Below, piece after piece: positions 1 through 7,102 of a stretch of 13,007 nt of DNA (positions within the stretch are counted from its first letter, which is position 1; each line of letters begins with the position of its first letter). The DNA comes from Holophagales bacterium. GTDB lineage: Bacteria; Acidobacteriota; Holophagae; Holophagales; Holophagaceae. The notes below the pieces were generated by a model. That model was not told where the DNA came from. It did no database searches and saw only the letters and a program-made list of their open reading frames with translations. A program made the position numbers and the translations under genes. The DNA lies in NCBI GenBank assembly GCA_031283145.1, contig JAITCJ010000030.1:1-13007 (forward strand), read 5' to 3'.

Positions 1-171
1 GTCCGCTTCCGCCTTGCGAAATACTTCCTGTAACACCCATACGACAAAATCGCGCGTTGTGTAGTTGTCATTGTGGAGTATCACCCTATAAAGCGGCGGC
101 GCCTGGAGTTTTTCGGAAATCCTGGTTTCCGCGGTAGTACCCGTTTTTGAATTTCCGCGTGGATGAGACAC
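1..171 (-). CDS. clpS: ClpS, ATP-dependent Clp protease adaptor (5' part only)
   Basis: ClpS binds substrates carrying N-degron residues and hands them to ClpAP for degradation in the cytosol. Only the first 57 codons are present; the gene runs off the left edge. The translation contains the family hallmark [20 protein letters not shown] (residues 28-47), which matches the N-degron-binding core. Asn34 and Asp35 fall at the numbering of the E. coli binding residues, while the usual second Asp is Asn36 and the usual gate Met40 is Arg. The GTG start at 171 is chosen because AGAGGAGG lies 5 nt upstream and no ATG is available in frame; this ribosome site overlaps the end of the upstream peptidase gene. 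The gap to that gene's stop is only 17 bp, so the two are probably co-transcribed. Residues 1-25 are a polar, probably disordered leader, as is usual for ClpS. Family identity is secure; the start is likely. Confidence 0.9.
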   Translation of the reverse strand, partial: MSHPRGNSKTGTTAETRISEKLQAPPLYRVILHNDNYTTRDFVVWVLQEVFRKAEAD

Positions 172-188
172 GTCCGCCTCCTCTTCCG

Positions 189-2252
189 CTAATCTTTCTT
201 AACCCATTGGTCAAGCCACTTAATGACCGCGTCGTGCCATTGAATGCTGTTCGCCGGCTTCAGTACCCAGTGATTTTCATCAGGGAATATGATCAAACGG
301 CTGGGAATGCCGCGCCGCTGTAACGCTGTGAATGTACCGAGGCCCTGTGTATCAACAACCCGATAGTCCTTGCTTCCATGTATAACCAGCATAGGCGTCT
401 TCCACTTGGAGACATGATCTATAGGGTTGTGCTTGGCATAGCTCTCAGGGTTATCCCAGGGCGTACCCATGTGTTCCCACTCAGGGAACCACAGTTCTTC
501 CGTGTTAAAGTAGGCCATGCGCTCATCCAGGTTGCCATCGTGACACACCAGAGCGCGGAAGCGATCCGGCGCCTGACCGGCAATCCAGTTGATCATGTAA
601 CCGCCGTAGGACGCGCCCAGCGCGCCAACCCTTTTGTCATCCAGGAAAGAATATTTTTTGACAGCGGCGTCCAGACCTTTCATCAAGTCTTCAAAGGGAG
701 CGCCGCCCCAATCGCCATTAATGGCGTCTGTGAAAGCCTGACCATAGCCTGTGGAGCCGTGGAAGTCTATCATTACGACCGCATAGCCCGCGCCCGCGTA
801 AGCCTGCGGGTTCCAGCGGTAGTGGAACTGATTGCCAAAGCTGCCCTGCGGGCCGCCGTGGATCAAGAATGCCACGGGGTATTTCTTGGACGGGTCAAAG
901 CCAGCGGGTCTGACGATGTAGCCATAGACCTTGTCGCCCTTCGCGCCCGTGAACGTGAACTGCTCAAAGGTTCCCAGAATGGTGGCGGACAGCTTGGTCT
1001 CGTTTATCCTGGTCAGCGGCCGCAAACCCTTGCCGTCGGCTCGGATTGTGAACAGATCACGGGGCGAGGCCAGCGAGTCCAGGCCGAAGACGAGCCGTCC
1101 GTCTGGAAGCGCCTTTGGCGCCGACACGCTGCCGTCCGCATGGACCATCCTGGTAGTACCCTTGGCGACGTCAACGGCCAGGATGGCCACCTGACCCAAG
1201 TGGTATGCCGTACAGAATATTTCTTTCCCGTCGGCTCCCCAGACAAATTCGCTCACGGAGCGGTCACCGCCCTCGTCGGCGTGGACGCGCGCGACTATGC
1301 GCCTCTCGCGTTTAGTGGCCATGTCCCTGATAATCAGGTCCAGCCTGTCGGCCTCGTAGCTAGGCTTCGTCATAGCCAGGTACGCGAGTTGTTTGCCGTC
1401 GGGCGAAAACGCCGGACTGGTGTCCGTGGCGGGGTTGGTGGTGATGCGCGTGGGCACGGCGCTGCCGTCCAGCGGGACCTCCCACAGGTCCAGGTTGGTA
1501 CTCCACGCCTCCTGTCTTCCCTCCATCTTAGCCGTAAAGACCAGGGTCTCGCCGTCTGGGCTGACGGCGTATTCTTCGCTGCCGCCAAAGGGCTTAGTGG
1601 GGGCGTCCCCCTCCATGTCCCGCATCAGGTCCTTGGCATCGCCCGTGCGTAAGCTCACGCGGAAGATGTGATTGCGCGATTGGTCCTCCCAAGTGTCCCA
1701 GCGGCGCGCAAATAGCTGGTCGTATTGCATCCCTGTTGACTTGCGCTTAGCGCGCGCTTCAAATATTTTTAGGGATTCCTCAAGTGTCACCTTGGGGAAG
1801 ACGGCCATTGAGACGATGAGCGTGTCGCCCGACGGGCAGACCTCCATGGAGTCAACCGCCAGCGGCAGGTCCGTCACCTGCGCGGCCAAAAAGCCCCCGT
1901 TTGGGTCGATCCTCCAGACCTGCGCGCGGCCCGACTTGTCTGAAATGAAATAGACGTTGCCGTCCTTGCCCCACCTGGGGGAATGCGCGGACATGCCCTC
2001 CGGCGTAACGCGCCTCTGTCTGCCGTCCATGCGGACCAGCCAGATGGAGTTGCGCCGGCGGTTGGCATCCAGGTCCGTCACGGAGAGGGTATAGGCAACC
2101 TCCGCGCCGTTGGGACTCACCCGGAATTCCTGAATCCTGTCCATAGCCAGCATGTCATGGACAGAAAATGGCTTGGGCGCCTGATTGGGCGGCTGGGCCG
2201 CGGCAAAACCAGCGGCAATCAGGCAAACAGAGAAAATTGAGCGCTTGAGCAT
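189..2252 (-). CDS. Exported S9-family (prolyl oligopeptidase-type) serine peptidase
   Basis: This is probably an aminopeptidase of the dipeptidyl-peptidase/acylaminoacyl-peptidase type (MEROPS S9) that trims peptides outside the cytoplasm. It has 687 residues. Residues 1-19 form a signal peptide (MLKR, hydrophobic core, AAA cleavage region). Roughly residues 30-410 make a beta-propeller with TolB/WD40-like blades ([20 protein letters not shown]). Roughly residues 430-687 are the alpha/beta-hydrolase domain. The nucleophile motif GASYGGY places Ser near 548, with Asp near 629 in HGSKDYRV and His near 661 in DENHWV; HGGPQG forms the oxyanion-loop region. The start is the ATG at 2252 because GGAGG sits 5-6 nt upstream; an in-frame TTG at 2264 lies upstream of that site and is unlikely. 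The gene is followed 17 bp later by clpS. All catalytic residues are present, so it should be active; substrate specificity cannot be read. Confidence 0.93.
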   Translation of the reverse strand: MLKRSIFSVCLIAAGFAAAQPPNQAPKPFSVHDMLAMDRIQEFRVSPNGAEVAYTLSVTDLDANRRRNSIWLVRMDGRQRRVTPEGMSAHSPRWGKDGNVYFISDKSGRAQVWRIDPNGGFLAAQVTDLPLAVDSMEVCPSGDTLIVSMAVFPKVTLEESLKIFEARAKRKSTGMQYDQLFARRWDTWEDQSRNHIFRVSLRTGDAKDLMRDMEGDAPTKPFGGSEEYAVSPDGETLVFTAKMEGRQEAWSTNLDLWEVPLDGSAVPTRITTNPATDTSPAFSPDGKQLAYLAMTKPSYEADRLDLIIRDMATKRERRIVARVHADEGGDRSVSEFVWGADGKEIFCTAYHLGQVAILAVDVAKGTTRMVHADGSVSAPKALPDGRLVFGLDSLASPRDLFTIRADGKGLRPLTRINETKLSATILGTFEQFTFTGAKGDKVYGYIVRPAGFDPSKKYPVAFLIHGGPQGSFGNQFHYRWNPQAYAGAGYAVVMIDFHGSTGYGQAFTDAINGDWGGAPFEDLMKGLDAAVKKYSFLDDKRVGALGASYGGYMINWIAGQAPDRFRALVCHDGNLDERMAYFNTEELWFPEWEHMGTPWDNPESYAKHNPIDHVSKWKTPMLVIHGSKDYRVVDTQGLGTFTALQRRGIPSRLIIFPDENHWVLKPANSIQWHDAVIKWLDQWVKKD

Positions 2253-2335
2253 GAGAACCTCCAAACGGTATCCATATTATTTTAAGATTAAATGAATTAA
2301 CATGTTCAATAGGTATAAATCAAAAGTATTGGCTT
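2253..2335. promoter_or_regulatory. AT-rich divergent intergenic region
   Basis: These 83 bp separate the minus-strand S9 peptidase from the plus-strand lipoprotein remnant and are much richer in A/T than the flanking genes. The peptidase ribosome site (GGAGG on the minus strand) is at the left end. Candidate -10 boxes are TAATAT on the minus strand near 2276 and TATAAA on the plus strand at 2314-2319, but neither has a well-spaced -35 partner. A promoter for the peptidase gene must lie here or nearby; exact elements are not resolved. Confidence 0.3.
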
Positions 2336-2578
2336 ATGAAAAAATCTCTCTCTTATCTGATCGCGGCAGCGTCGGCGCTGACATTTGCGTTTATCGCCTG
2401 CCGCAGCGGCAAAACAGACGTGTATGTGGTCGGATGGAAAAAAAACGCGCAAGGTAATTTTTTTGTCACGCTTTGGAAAAATGGCATGGCGCAATATCTA
2501 AGCGATGGGAATAGCTCGGCGTATGCGTATTCCGTTTATGTGGCGCAAAACAGGCCGCGTTTCCTTTTTATCTTTTGA
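2336..2578 (+). pseudogene. Truncated lipoprotein-like protein with one WKNG-type repeat
   Basis: This 80-codon frame starts with a lysine-containing, hydrophobic signal region ending FIAC, with Cys22 as a possible lipidation site. Phe at -3 makes it a non-canonical lipobox. Residues 28-70 then read as one unit of a tandem repeat: VYVVGW, a glycine, TLWKNG, AQYLSDG, AYAYSVYVA. Large secreted or surface proteins in several anaerobic bacteria repeat this unit many times (VYVAG...LWKNG...L.DG...SVYV). Here the reading frame leaves the pattern just as a second unit should begin, then runs through an unrelated phenylalanine-rich tail to a stop. No further repeat units are visible in any plus-strand frame up to the ABC gene. 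I infer a 3'-truncated remnant. There is no good Shine-Dalgarno site. A real small lipoprotein is possible but less likely. Confidence 0.6.
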
Positions 2579-2601
2579 TTTCCGCGCTCTTTGCTCCCAA
2601 G

Positions 2602-2631
2602 TTGCGCTGACTTGTCTTTTTTTTCTATAAT
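2602..2631 (+). promoter_or_regulatory. Candidate promoter for the ABC transporter genes
   Basis: A perfect TATAAT lies at 2626-2631, with TTGCGC at 2602-2607 giving an 18-bp spacer. The predicted transcription start would fall within a few bases of the GAGGA ribosome site of the ATPase gene, leaving a very short leader, which weakens the case. No other promoter-like sequence is visible in the 69 bp before the gene. Confidence 0.3.
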
Positions 2632-2647
2632 TAATTGAGGATGTTTC

Positions 2648-3553
2648 ATGGCGCAGACTGTAATGCAAACCCATGGATTAACAAAAAAATACGGCGAGTT
2701 TCACGCACTCAACGCAGTATCGCTAACCTTGAATCAGGGCGATGTCTATGGACTTGTAGGACGAAACGGCGCGGGTAAAACCACCTTTTTCAAATGCGTC
2801 ATGGGTCTTGCCAGAACTACTGCCGGAACCATTGAAATTGGCGGCGAAAAAGCTAACCTGAGCGCTGCGCGGCGGAAGATGGGCTTCATGATTAACCCAT
2901 CATTTTTTCCGTATCTGAATCCGCGCGAAAGCCTTAAATATCTCTGTCAGATTAAAGGATTTCGGGACAAGGGCGAAGTGGAACGTCTTTTAAAGTTGGT
3001 TGAGCTTGATGGCGTTAGTAAGACGTTCAAAGCATTTTCTCTTGGAATGAAACAACGGCTCGGCATTGCCGGCGCTTTACTTGGCTCTCCATCCATCGTT
3101 GTATTAGATGAGCCGATCAACGGTCTTGATCCGCAGGGTATCATTGACATGAGAGAGGTCATAAAAAACATCCACACGCAATCAGGCACGACATTTATCA
3201 TTTCCTCACATATTTTAAGTGAATTGGATTTGGTGGCTACGAGATTCGGGTTTATTGAGCAGGGCGTTCTGATAAAGGAAATCACACACGAGGATTTGCA
3301 TGAACACACAAAAAAATCCCTGTTCATGGAAGTGGATGATATTCCAAAAGCAATAGCTGTGTTAAACGCGATAGGTATCAAGGATGTGTCGGTAAATGGC
3401 AACCGTTTGGCTTTGGAATCTCACCTCAATCAGTCCAATCAGATTGCCCGCGCTTTGATAAACGGCGGCGTGGAGCTTTACGATCTCCACAGACAGGAAA
3501 CCACGCTTGAGGAATACTTTATGCGGCTGATAGGTGGTGGACAGAATGCTTAA
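2648..3553 (+). CDS. ABC transporter ATP-binding protein, BcrA-type
   Basis: This is the cytoplasmic ATPase of an ABC exporter resembling the bacitracin/lantibiotic self-protection (BcrA) family; it drives the permease encoded next. Its 301 residues show Walker A GRNGAGKT at 38-45, the signature SLGMKQ at 131-136, Walker B IVVLDEP at 150-156 with catalytic Glu155, the D-loop NGLD at 158-161 and the switch His188. At the Q-loop position Asn83 replaces the usual Gln; this subfamily often departs from Gln here. Residues about 215-301 form the C-terminal accessory region usual for BcrA-like ATPases. ATG at 2648 is preceded by TTGAGGA with suitable spacing. The permease gene overlaps the 3' end by 8 nt, showing translational coupling. 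Substrate is unknown. No two-component sensor or regulator gene, often found beside such transporters, is in the window. Confidence 0.92.
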   Translation: MAQTVMQTHGLTKKYGEFHALNAVSLTLNQGDVYGLVGRNGAGKTTFFKCVMGLARTTAGTIEIGGEKANLSAARRKMGFMINPSFFPYLNPRESLKYLCQIKGFRDKGEVERLLKLVELDGVSKTFKAFSLGMKQRLGIAGALLGSPSIVVLDEPINGLDPQGIIDMREVIKNIHTQSGTTFIISSHILSELDLVATRFGFIEQGVLIKEITHEDLHEHTKKSLFMEVDDIPKAIAVLNAIGIKDVSVNGNRLALESHLNQSNQIARALINGGVELYDLHRQETTLEEYFMRLIGGGQNA

Positions 3554-4274
3554 ATTGATTCATGGTGAATTTTTCCGCGTACTTCATAAAAAGAATATAT
3601 ATATCTATTTTATCTCCTTGGCGGTTGCTTCTTTTCTTTTGGCTTTAAGTCGTTCCGGTAGGTTCAATACGTATTCCATTGTAAAAGACGCGATTAACTT
3701 GTTCTATTTCATGCCCCCGCTGGCAGGTGGTTTTTTGTTCTCGGCAATTTATACTGACGACCTGAACTCAAAGAATCTGATCACTCTTGTAGGTTTTGGC
3801 ATAAGTAAGACAAAAATCGTAGTGGCGAAATTGCTCCTGTTCGTGTTGTTCGGATCGTTTATATTCGCCCTTGTTCCACTATACCACTGCGCTGTTTACG
3901 CCATTCTTGGGCAAGTCGCTACGGCAGACATGATGGCAACTATTTACGCTGCGTTGTTCAAGTTTTTTTTGATAACTATCGCTTTTGCCTCGCTGTCGGG
4001 TATTGCGGTATATAGTTTGCAACGCGCCACTTTTGCTATCGTACTGTACATATTGCTCACATTTAATGTGATCAGCGGTTTGTTGAAAGTAGCGTTCAAT
4101 ACGGTTGCCCCAAATTTGGCAAGCTGTCTCATATCTGGCATTACAGACAAGCTTTTGGCCGGAATAAAAGGCGGCGGCGCAATAGCTTTGCCGATTTTTG
4201 AATATGTAATATATGTGGCAATCACGGTGGTGTTGTCGGTAGTCGTGTTTCATAAAAAAGAAATGGAATTTTGA
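3546..4274 (+). CDS. ABC-2 type transporter permease (BcrB-like)
   Basis: This is the integral-membrane partner of the preceding ATPase and forms the export channel in the inner membrane. It has 242 residues from the ATG at 3546, starting MLKLIHGEFFRVL, a typical amphipathic lead-in for ABC-2 permeases. Six hydrophobic segments are visible at about 18-36, 50-68, 92-118, 130-152, 155-177 and 214-236, with a conserved-type acidic YTDD loop near 70. The start ATG lies inside the ATPase stop region (ATGCTTAA overlap) with AGGTGG upstream; an in-frame GTG at 3534 would add four residues but lies within that ribosome site. The stop codon TGA at 4272-4274 is directly followed by the left end of a repeat element. 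Substrate is not predictable from sequence; peptide antibiotic export is an inference from family. Confidence 0.85.
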   Translation: MLKLIHGEFFRVLHKKNIYIYFISLAVASFLLALSRSGRFNTYSIVKDAINLFYFMPPLAGGFLFSAIYTDDLNSKNLITLVGFGISKTKIVVAKLLLFVLFGSFIFALVPLYHCAVYAILGQVATADMMATIYAALFKFFLITIAFASLSGIAVYSLQRATFAIVLYILLTFNVISGLLKVAFNTVAPNLASCLISGITDKLLAGIKGGGAIALPIFEYVIYVAITVVLSVVVFHKKEMEF

Positions 4275-4340
4275 TATAGTGAACCAACTTTAAAACGGTA
4301 CGTTGCCCTGTGGCTTTCGTCTGCGCTACCGTTCCGCTTT

Positions 4341-4536
4341 TATAGCAGTTCCACTTTTTGTTGCCATTCCTTCTATAGTTCACAGCTGCGCTTTCCATTC
4401 CGCTCTCCGCCTTCGGCGGCTCACTCCATTACCAGCGCAGCCTAAGCACTCCGTGCCTACCCCTTGTCAATCCCGTGTCTTTGCCTGGAAAACACCCCGT
4501 GGAGCAGTTGTGACAACCCAAAGTTGAATTGCTATA
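4341..4536. repeat. Inner inverted pair of the 19-nt motif
   Basis: A second, inner pair of the motif lies within the larger element: TATAGCAGTTCCACTTTTT on the plus strand at 4341-4359, and TATAGCAATTCAACTTTGG on the minus strand from 4536 to 4518. They match at 15 of 19 positions and bound 196 bp. This pair could be a second element inserted in the first, or a composite built by recombination between related copies. The enclosed DNA has a 74-codon plus-strand open frame starting with TTG, but it is low-complexity, lacks a ribosome site and resembles no family I recognise. Confidence 0.45.
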
Positions 4537-4606
4537 ACGCAGTCCATCGCCGTAAAGTCTCTGTGCTGCTTTGCAACGCCAAAGACAACGGCGATTTGAC
4601 TGCGTT
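4536..4606. repeat. Long imperfect hairpin
   Basis: AACGCAGTC at 4536-4544 pairs with GACTGCGTT at 4598-4606, and after a small bulge ATCGCCGT at 4546-4553 pairs with ACGGCGAT at 4588-4595. Further in, GTCTCTG at 4557-4563 pairs with CAAAGAC at 4580-4586 except at one position. The result is a roughly 71-nt stem-loop with about 23 paired positions. It has no T-tract, so it is not a classic terminator. It directly abuts the inner inverted-repeat end at 4536, so it may be a structural part of the mobile repeat. Confidence 0.6.
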
Positions 4607-4719
4607 CCTGTCGGCGGCTCACGTAACGAAAACGCAACCTTGAAACAAAGTGCCTCCCACTTGGATAAACAGGATGATGTTAAAGTTGACTGGCTATAAC
4701 GAGAAAGAAATTGGCTCTC

Positions 4720-5928
4720 TCACCTATCCAGCTCACCAGCGATAATATTCATCGCGCCCAGTTCGGCCAGGAAATCGGCTAACAGGCGTCCGTGTATTTT
4801 TTCATCAATACTGCTGAATATTGGGTAACAGGGCGGGCGGACGTGAATTCTATACGGACTCTTGCCTCCGTCTGAAATGATATAAAAGCCCAGCTCCCCA
4901 TTGGCGGCTTCTGTAGCGCTATAGACTTCGCCCACTGGTACATCCATGCCGTGCATGATCAGCTTAAAGTGGCGGATGAGGCCCTCTATTTGTGTATAGA
5001 CCGCATCTTTTGGAGGCAGAGCCACTTTGTAATCGTCAATGATCACCGGCCCGAGGCCGATTTCTTTCAGGCGTTTGATACATTGTCTGATGATGAGCAG
5101 ACTCTGGCGCATTTCTTCTGTACGCACAAGATAGCGGTCGTACACATCGCCGGTGGTGCCAACTGGAATATCAAAATCATAGGTTTCGTAATCCAAATAC
5201 GGCTGGGTCTTACGCAAGTCGTGTGGCAGACCGCAGGCTCTCAGGCATGGGCCTGTGTAACCCCATGAAATGGCCTGTTCAACAGTGAATACGCCAACGT
5301 CCTTTGTGCGATCCGCCCAGATTGGGTTGTGTGTCAGCAGGCTCTCCATTTCATCAATGTGCTTGGCGCAATCATTCAGCAGGTCTTCGCAAAGGGGTAT
5401 GAATGCGTCCGGAATATCGCGGTAAAGGCCGCCAATGCGTGTAAAACTGGTGTGCAAACGCTGTCCAGCCACCATTTCCAGTAAATCGTATATGGTTTCA
5501 CGCACTTGGAAAATATACAGATACGCGGAAAACGCGCCGATATCAACAGCGTTTACGCCTATGCAGACCAGGTGATCGGAAATGCGTGTGAGTTCTGACA
5601 CAAGGACGCGGATGACTCTGCTGCGCGGTGGGTCTTGAATACCAAGCAGTTTTTCCACAGCTAGGACGTAGCCGACGTTGTTCAATATCGGCGAGCAGTA
5701 ATTCATGCGGTCGGTTAGCGGAATAAACTGGGTATAGGACAGGTTTTCGCCGAGCTTTTCCACGCCCCTGTGCAAATAGCCGATTTCAGGCTCGGCCTTA
5801 ATGATGTTTTCGCCTTCCAATGTCAATACAACCCGCAGTGTGCCGTGAGCGGACGGATGACTTGGGCCGAAGTTGACGATCATTCGCCCGGCGTAGGCGG
5901 GATCGTTTTCAAAGGTGACAGATGACAT
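4720..5928 (-). CDS. nuoD: NADH-quinone oxidoreductase subunit D (49-kDa subunit)
   Basis: NuoD is the peripheral-arm subunit that, with NuoB, forms the quinone-reduction site of respiratory complex I. Its 402 residues are full length. GPSHPSAHG at 21-29 contains His28, and TDRMNY ends at Tyr76; these align with the His and Tyr that contact the quinone headgroup. GYLHRGVEK at 49-57 and VRPPCYPIFSSI near the C-terminus are further family signatures, and the chain ends in the usual ...GELDR. ATG at 5928 is preceded only by a weak site (CCGAG). The gap to nuoC is 29 nt. It is the last nuo gene in the run: after its stop come the repeat element and opposite-strand genes, so nuoE onward must be elsewhere or absent. 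Confidence 0.97.
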   Translation of the reverse strand: MSSVTFENDPAYAGRMIVNFGPSHPSAHGTLRVVLTLEGENIIKAEPEIGYLHRGVEKLGENLSYTQFIPLTDRMNYCSPILNNVGYVLAVEKLLGIQDPPRSRVIRVLVSELTRISDHLVCIGVNAVDIGAFSAYLYIFQVRETIYDLLEMVAGQRLHTSFTRIGGLYRDIPDAFIPLCEDLLNDCAKHIDEMESLLTHNPIWADRTKDVGVFTVEQAISWGYTGPCLRACGLPHDLRKTQPYLDYETYDFDIPVGTTGDVYDRYLVRTEEMRQSLLIIRQCIKRLKEIGLGPVIIDDYKVALPPKDAVYTQIEGLIRHFKLIMHGMDVPVGEVYSATEAANGELGFYIISDGGKSPYRIHVRPPCYPIFSSIDEKIHGRLLADFLAELGAMNIIAGELDR

Positions 5929-5957
5929 GGGAAACTCGGATCAATAGTATGTTGAGG

Positions 5958-6455
5958 TCATTCGGCTAACGATTTGGCGTGTCCGGCATAGGATGTTCCT
6001 GTGTCGGAATTACACCAGGCGTCGCCGCCATCTAACGGAAAGTCCTTGCGGAGCGGATGACCGGGAAAATCGCTCCACATCACCAGGCGCGTCATGTTTG
6101 GGTGGCTGTCAAAGGGAATGCCGAACAGATCAAAAACTTCGCGCTCGAACCAGTTGGCTCCTTTATGTATGGCCGTAATGCTTGGTATGGATTGGCCTTC
6201 GGCAACGGGAATTTTGATCCGCAGACGCTCCTGGCTGACCAGATTCTGGAAGTGAACGACAACGTCAAATCGGGGCTGTCTTTCCGGCCAGTCAACGGCC
6301 GTCAGGTCTATCATCAACTGAAAACCTTCTTTGAATATTAAATTTACAAGGTCCAAGTACTTTGAGGGGTCTATAACTATCGTCTGGTCGCCCCTGAAAT
6401 CGCTGTGAGCCGTAATGGTACCCGGCATGATTTCATTAACGCGTTCAACAATCAT
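5958..6455 (-). CDS. nuoC: NADH-quinone oxidoreductase subunit C (30-kDa subunit)
   Basis: NuoC is a peripheral-arm subunit of complex I that packs against NuoD and NuoB. Here it is a separate 165-residue protein, not fused to NuoD as in enterobacteria. The family signature EREVFDLFGI is at about 104-113, followed by the C-terminal HPLRKDFPL that leads into the rest of the conserved end. The start is the ATG at 6455 because AGGAGG lies 4 nt upstream, overlapping the nuoB stop; an in-frame upstream start at 6470 would lie before that site. Spacing to nuoB is 8 nt, so the genes are translationally linked. Confidence 0.95.
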   Translation of the reverse strand: MIVERVNEIMPGTITAHSDFRGDQTIVIDPSKYLDLVNLIFKEGFQLMIDLTAVDWPERQPRFDVVVHFQNLVSQERLRIKIPVAEGQSIPSITAIHKGANWFEREVFDLFGIPFDSHPNMTRLVMWSDFPGHPLRKDFPLDGGDAWCNSDTGTSYAGHAKSLAE

Positions 6456-6463
6456 AAAGCCTC

Positions 6464-7102
6464 CTACCAAATCCTAGACTGCCCTGCGGCAGCCGCTTCC
6501 CTGAACATCAACTGCAATGCCTGCTGGGATGTCATACCTGTTTCTTCCAATGTCTGCTGACGTTCCATACTCTTATAAAATAAGTCCAAATTGGCTGCTC
6601 TGGCTTTGAAACCCTCTTTCATCATTTTTTCCTGCAATTCAATGGTACCCTTGATAATGGCTTCGGGACGCGGGGGACAGCCGGGGATGTAAACATCAAC
6701 AGGAATGACGCGATCAATGCCTTGCAACGTGGCGTAAGTACGATAGACACCGCCGGATGAAGCGCACGCGCCGACAGAAATAACCCATTTTGGCTCAGAC
6801 ATCTGGGCGAATATCCTGCGCAGGACGGCTGCTTGTTTGTTTGTGATAGTCCCCAAAACCAACATTAAGTCTGATTGGCGCGGACTGAAACGCATGGCTT
6901 CAGCGCCAAAACGGCTAAAGTCATAGCGGCAGGTCATTAAACTCATGAACTCAATGGCGCAGCAAGCTACTCCGAATGGTAATGGCCAGAGGCTGTTCTT
7001 TCTGCCCCAGTTGACAATCATCTCCAGCTTTGTGGTAAGCCAAGGTTCGCGGATTTCTTCGGTGGTGTTCAACATAGGACTGTTCATATCTAACGTTTCC
7101 AT
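6464..7102 (-). CDS. nuoB: NADH-quinone oxidoreductase subunit B (PSST, N2 cluster)
   Basis: NuoB carries the terminal [4Fe-4S] cluster N2 that reduces quinone. From ATG 7102 it is 212 residues. The four cluster ligands are visible: Cys47 and Cys48 in GVACCAIEF, Cys113 in GACASSGG and Cys142 in [10 protein letters not shown]-terminal helix-rich extension (about 165-212) is a little longer than in compact homologues. The start is uncertain: ATG 7102 overlaps nuoA by 13 nt and has AAGGG about 9 nt upstream, while ATG 7087 lies 2 nt after the nuoA stop with GGAA upstream. The frame stays open to 7210, but that region lies inside nuoA and is not homologous to NuoB. Confidence 0.96.
   Translation of the reverse strand: METLDMNSPMLNTTEEIREPWLTTKLEMIVNWGRKNSLWPLPFGVACCAIEFMSLMTCRYDFSRFGAEAMRFSPRQSDLMLVLGTITNKQAAVLRRIFAQMSEPKWVISVGACASSGGVYRTYATLQGIDRVIPVDVYIPGCPPRPEAIIKGTIELQEKMMKEGFKARAANLDLFYKSMERQQTLEETGMTSQQALQLMFREAAAAGQSRIW

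Larger units (their letters stand above)
4275..4698. repeat. Nested inverted-repeat (MITE-like) non-coding element
   Basis: The 445 bp between the permease and nuoD hold no credible gene. The left edge reads TATAGTGAACCAACTTTAA (4275-4293), and the right edge read on the minus strand is TATAGCCAGTCAACTTTAA (4698-4680). These match at 15 of 19 positions and point inward like terminal inverted repeats. Two further copies of the motif lie inside as a second inverted pair. A 12-bp direct repeat, TCGGCGGCTCAC, occurs at 4413-4424 and 4611-4622. The ends begin with TA, which would fit a TA-targeting (Tc1/IS630-like) transposition mechanism, but no transposase or clear target duplication is visible, so that link is inference. 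The left end begins directly after the permease stop codon; the right end is 21 bp from the nuoD stop. Confidence 0.55.

Noticed and set aside
378..1652. 424-codon plus-strand open frame opposite the S9 peptidase gene
   Set aside because: It lies entirely antisense to a well-supported peptidase with signal peptide and catalytic triad, has no family motif, and is explained by the GC-rich codon pattern of the real gene.
189..2252. Joint N-degron pathway of the S9 peptidase and ClpS
   Set aside because: The peptidase has a signal peptide and should be exported, while ClpS works in the cytosol; adjacency alone does not support a shared pathway.
2648..4274. Functional link between the bacitracin-type transporter and uppS (undecaprenyl diphosphate is the bacitracin target)
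   Set aside because: The genes are 6.5 kb apart on opposite strands with core genes between them; the link is attractive but nothing in the sequence supports it.
4407..4419. CCGCC-TTC-GGCGG hairpin as terminator of the ABC genes
   Set aside because: Only five base pairs with a mismatch at the base and no T-tract follows; it lies 130 bp past the permease stop within the repeat region.
4303..4527. 74-codon plus-strand open frame (TTG start) in the gap before nuoD
   Set aside because: No ribosome site, no recognisable motif, and it spans the repeat copy at 4341 and ends in the copy at 4518-4536; treated as chance coding within the repeat element.
4275..4698. CRISPR array
   Set aside because: The repeats are in inverted, not direct, orientation, are diverged, and lack regular spacers; no cas genes are present.
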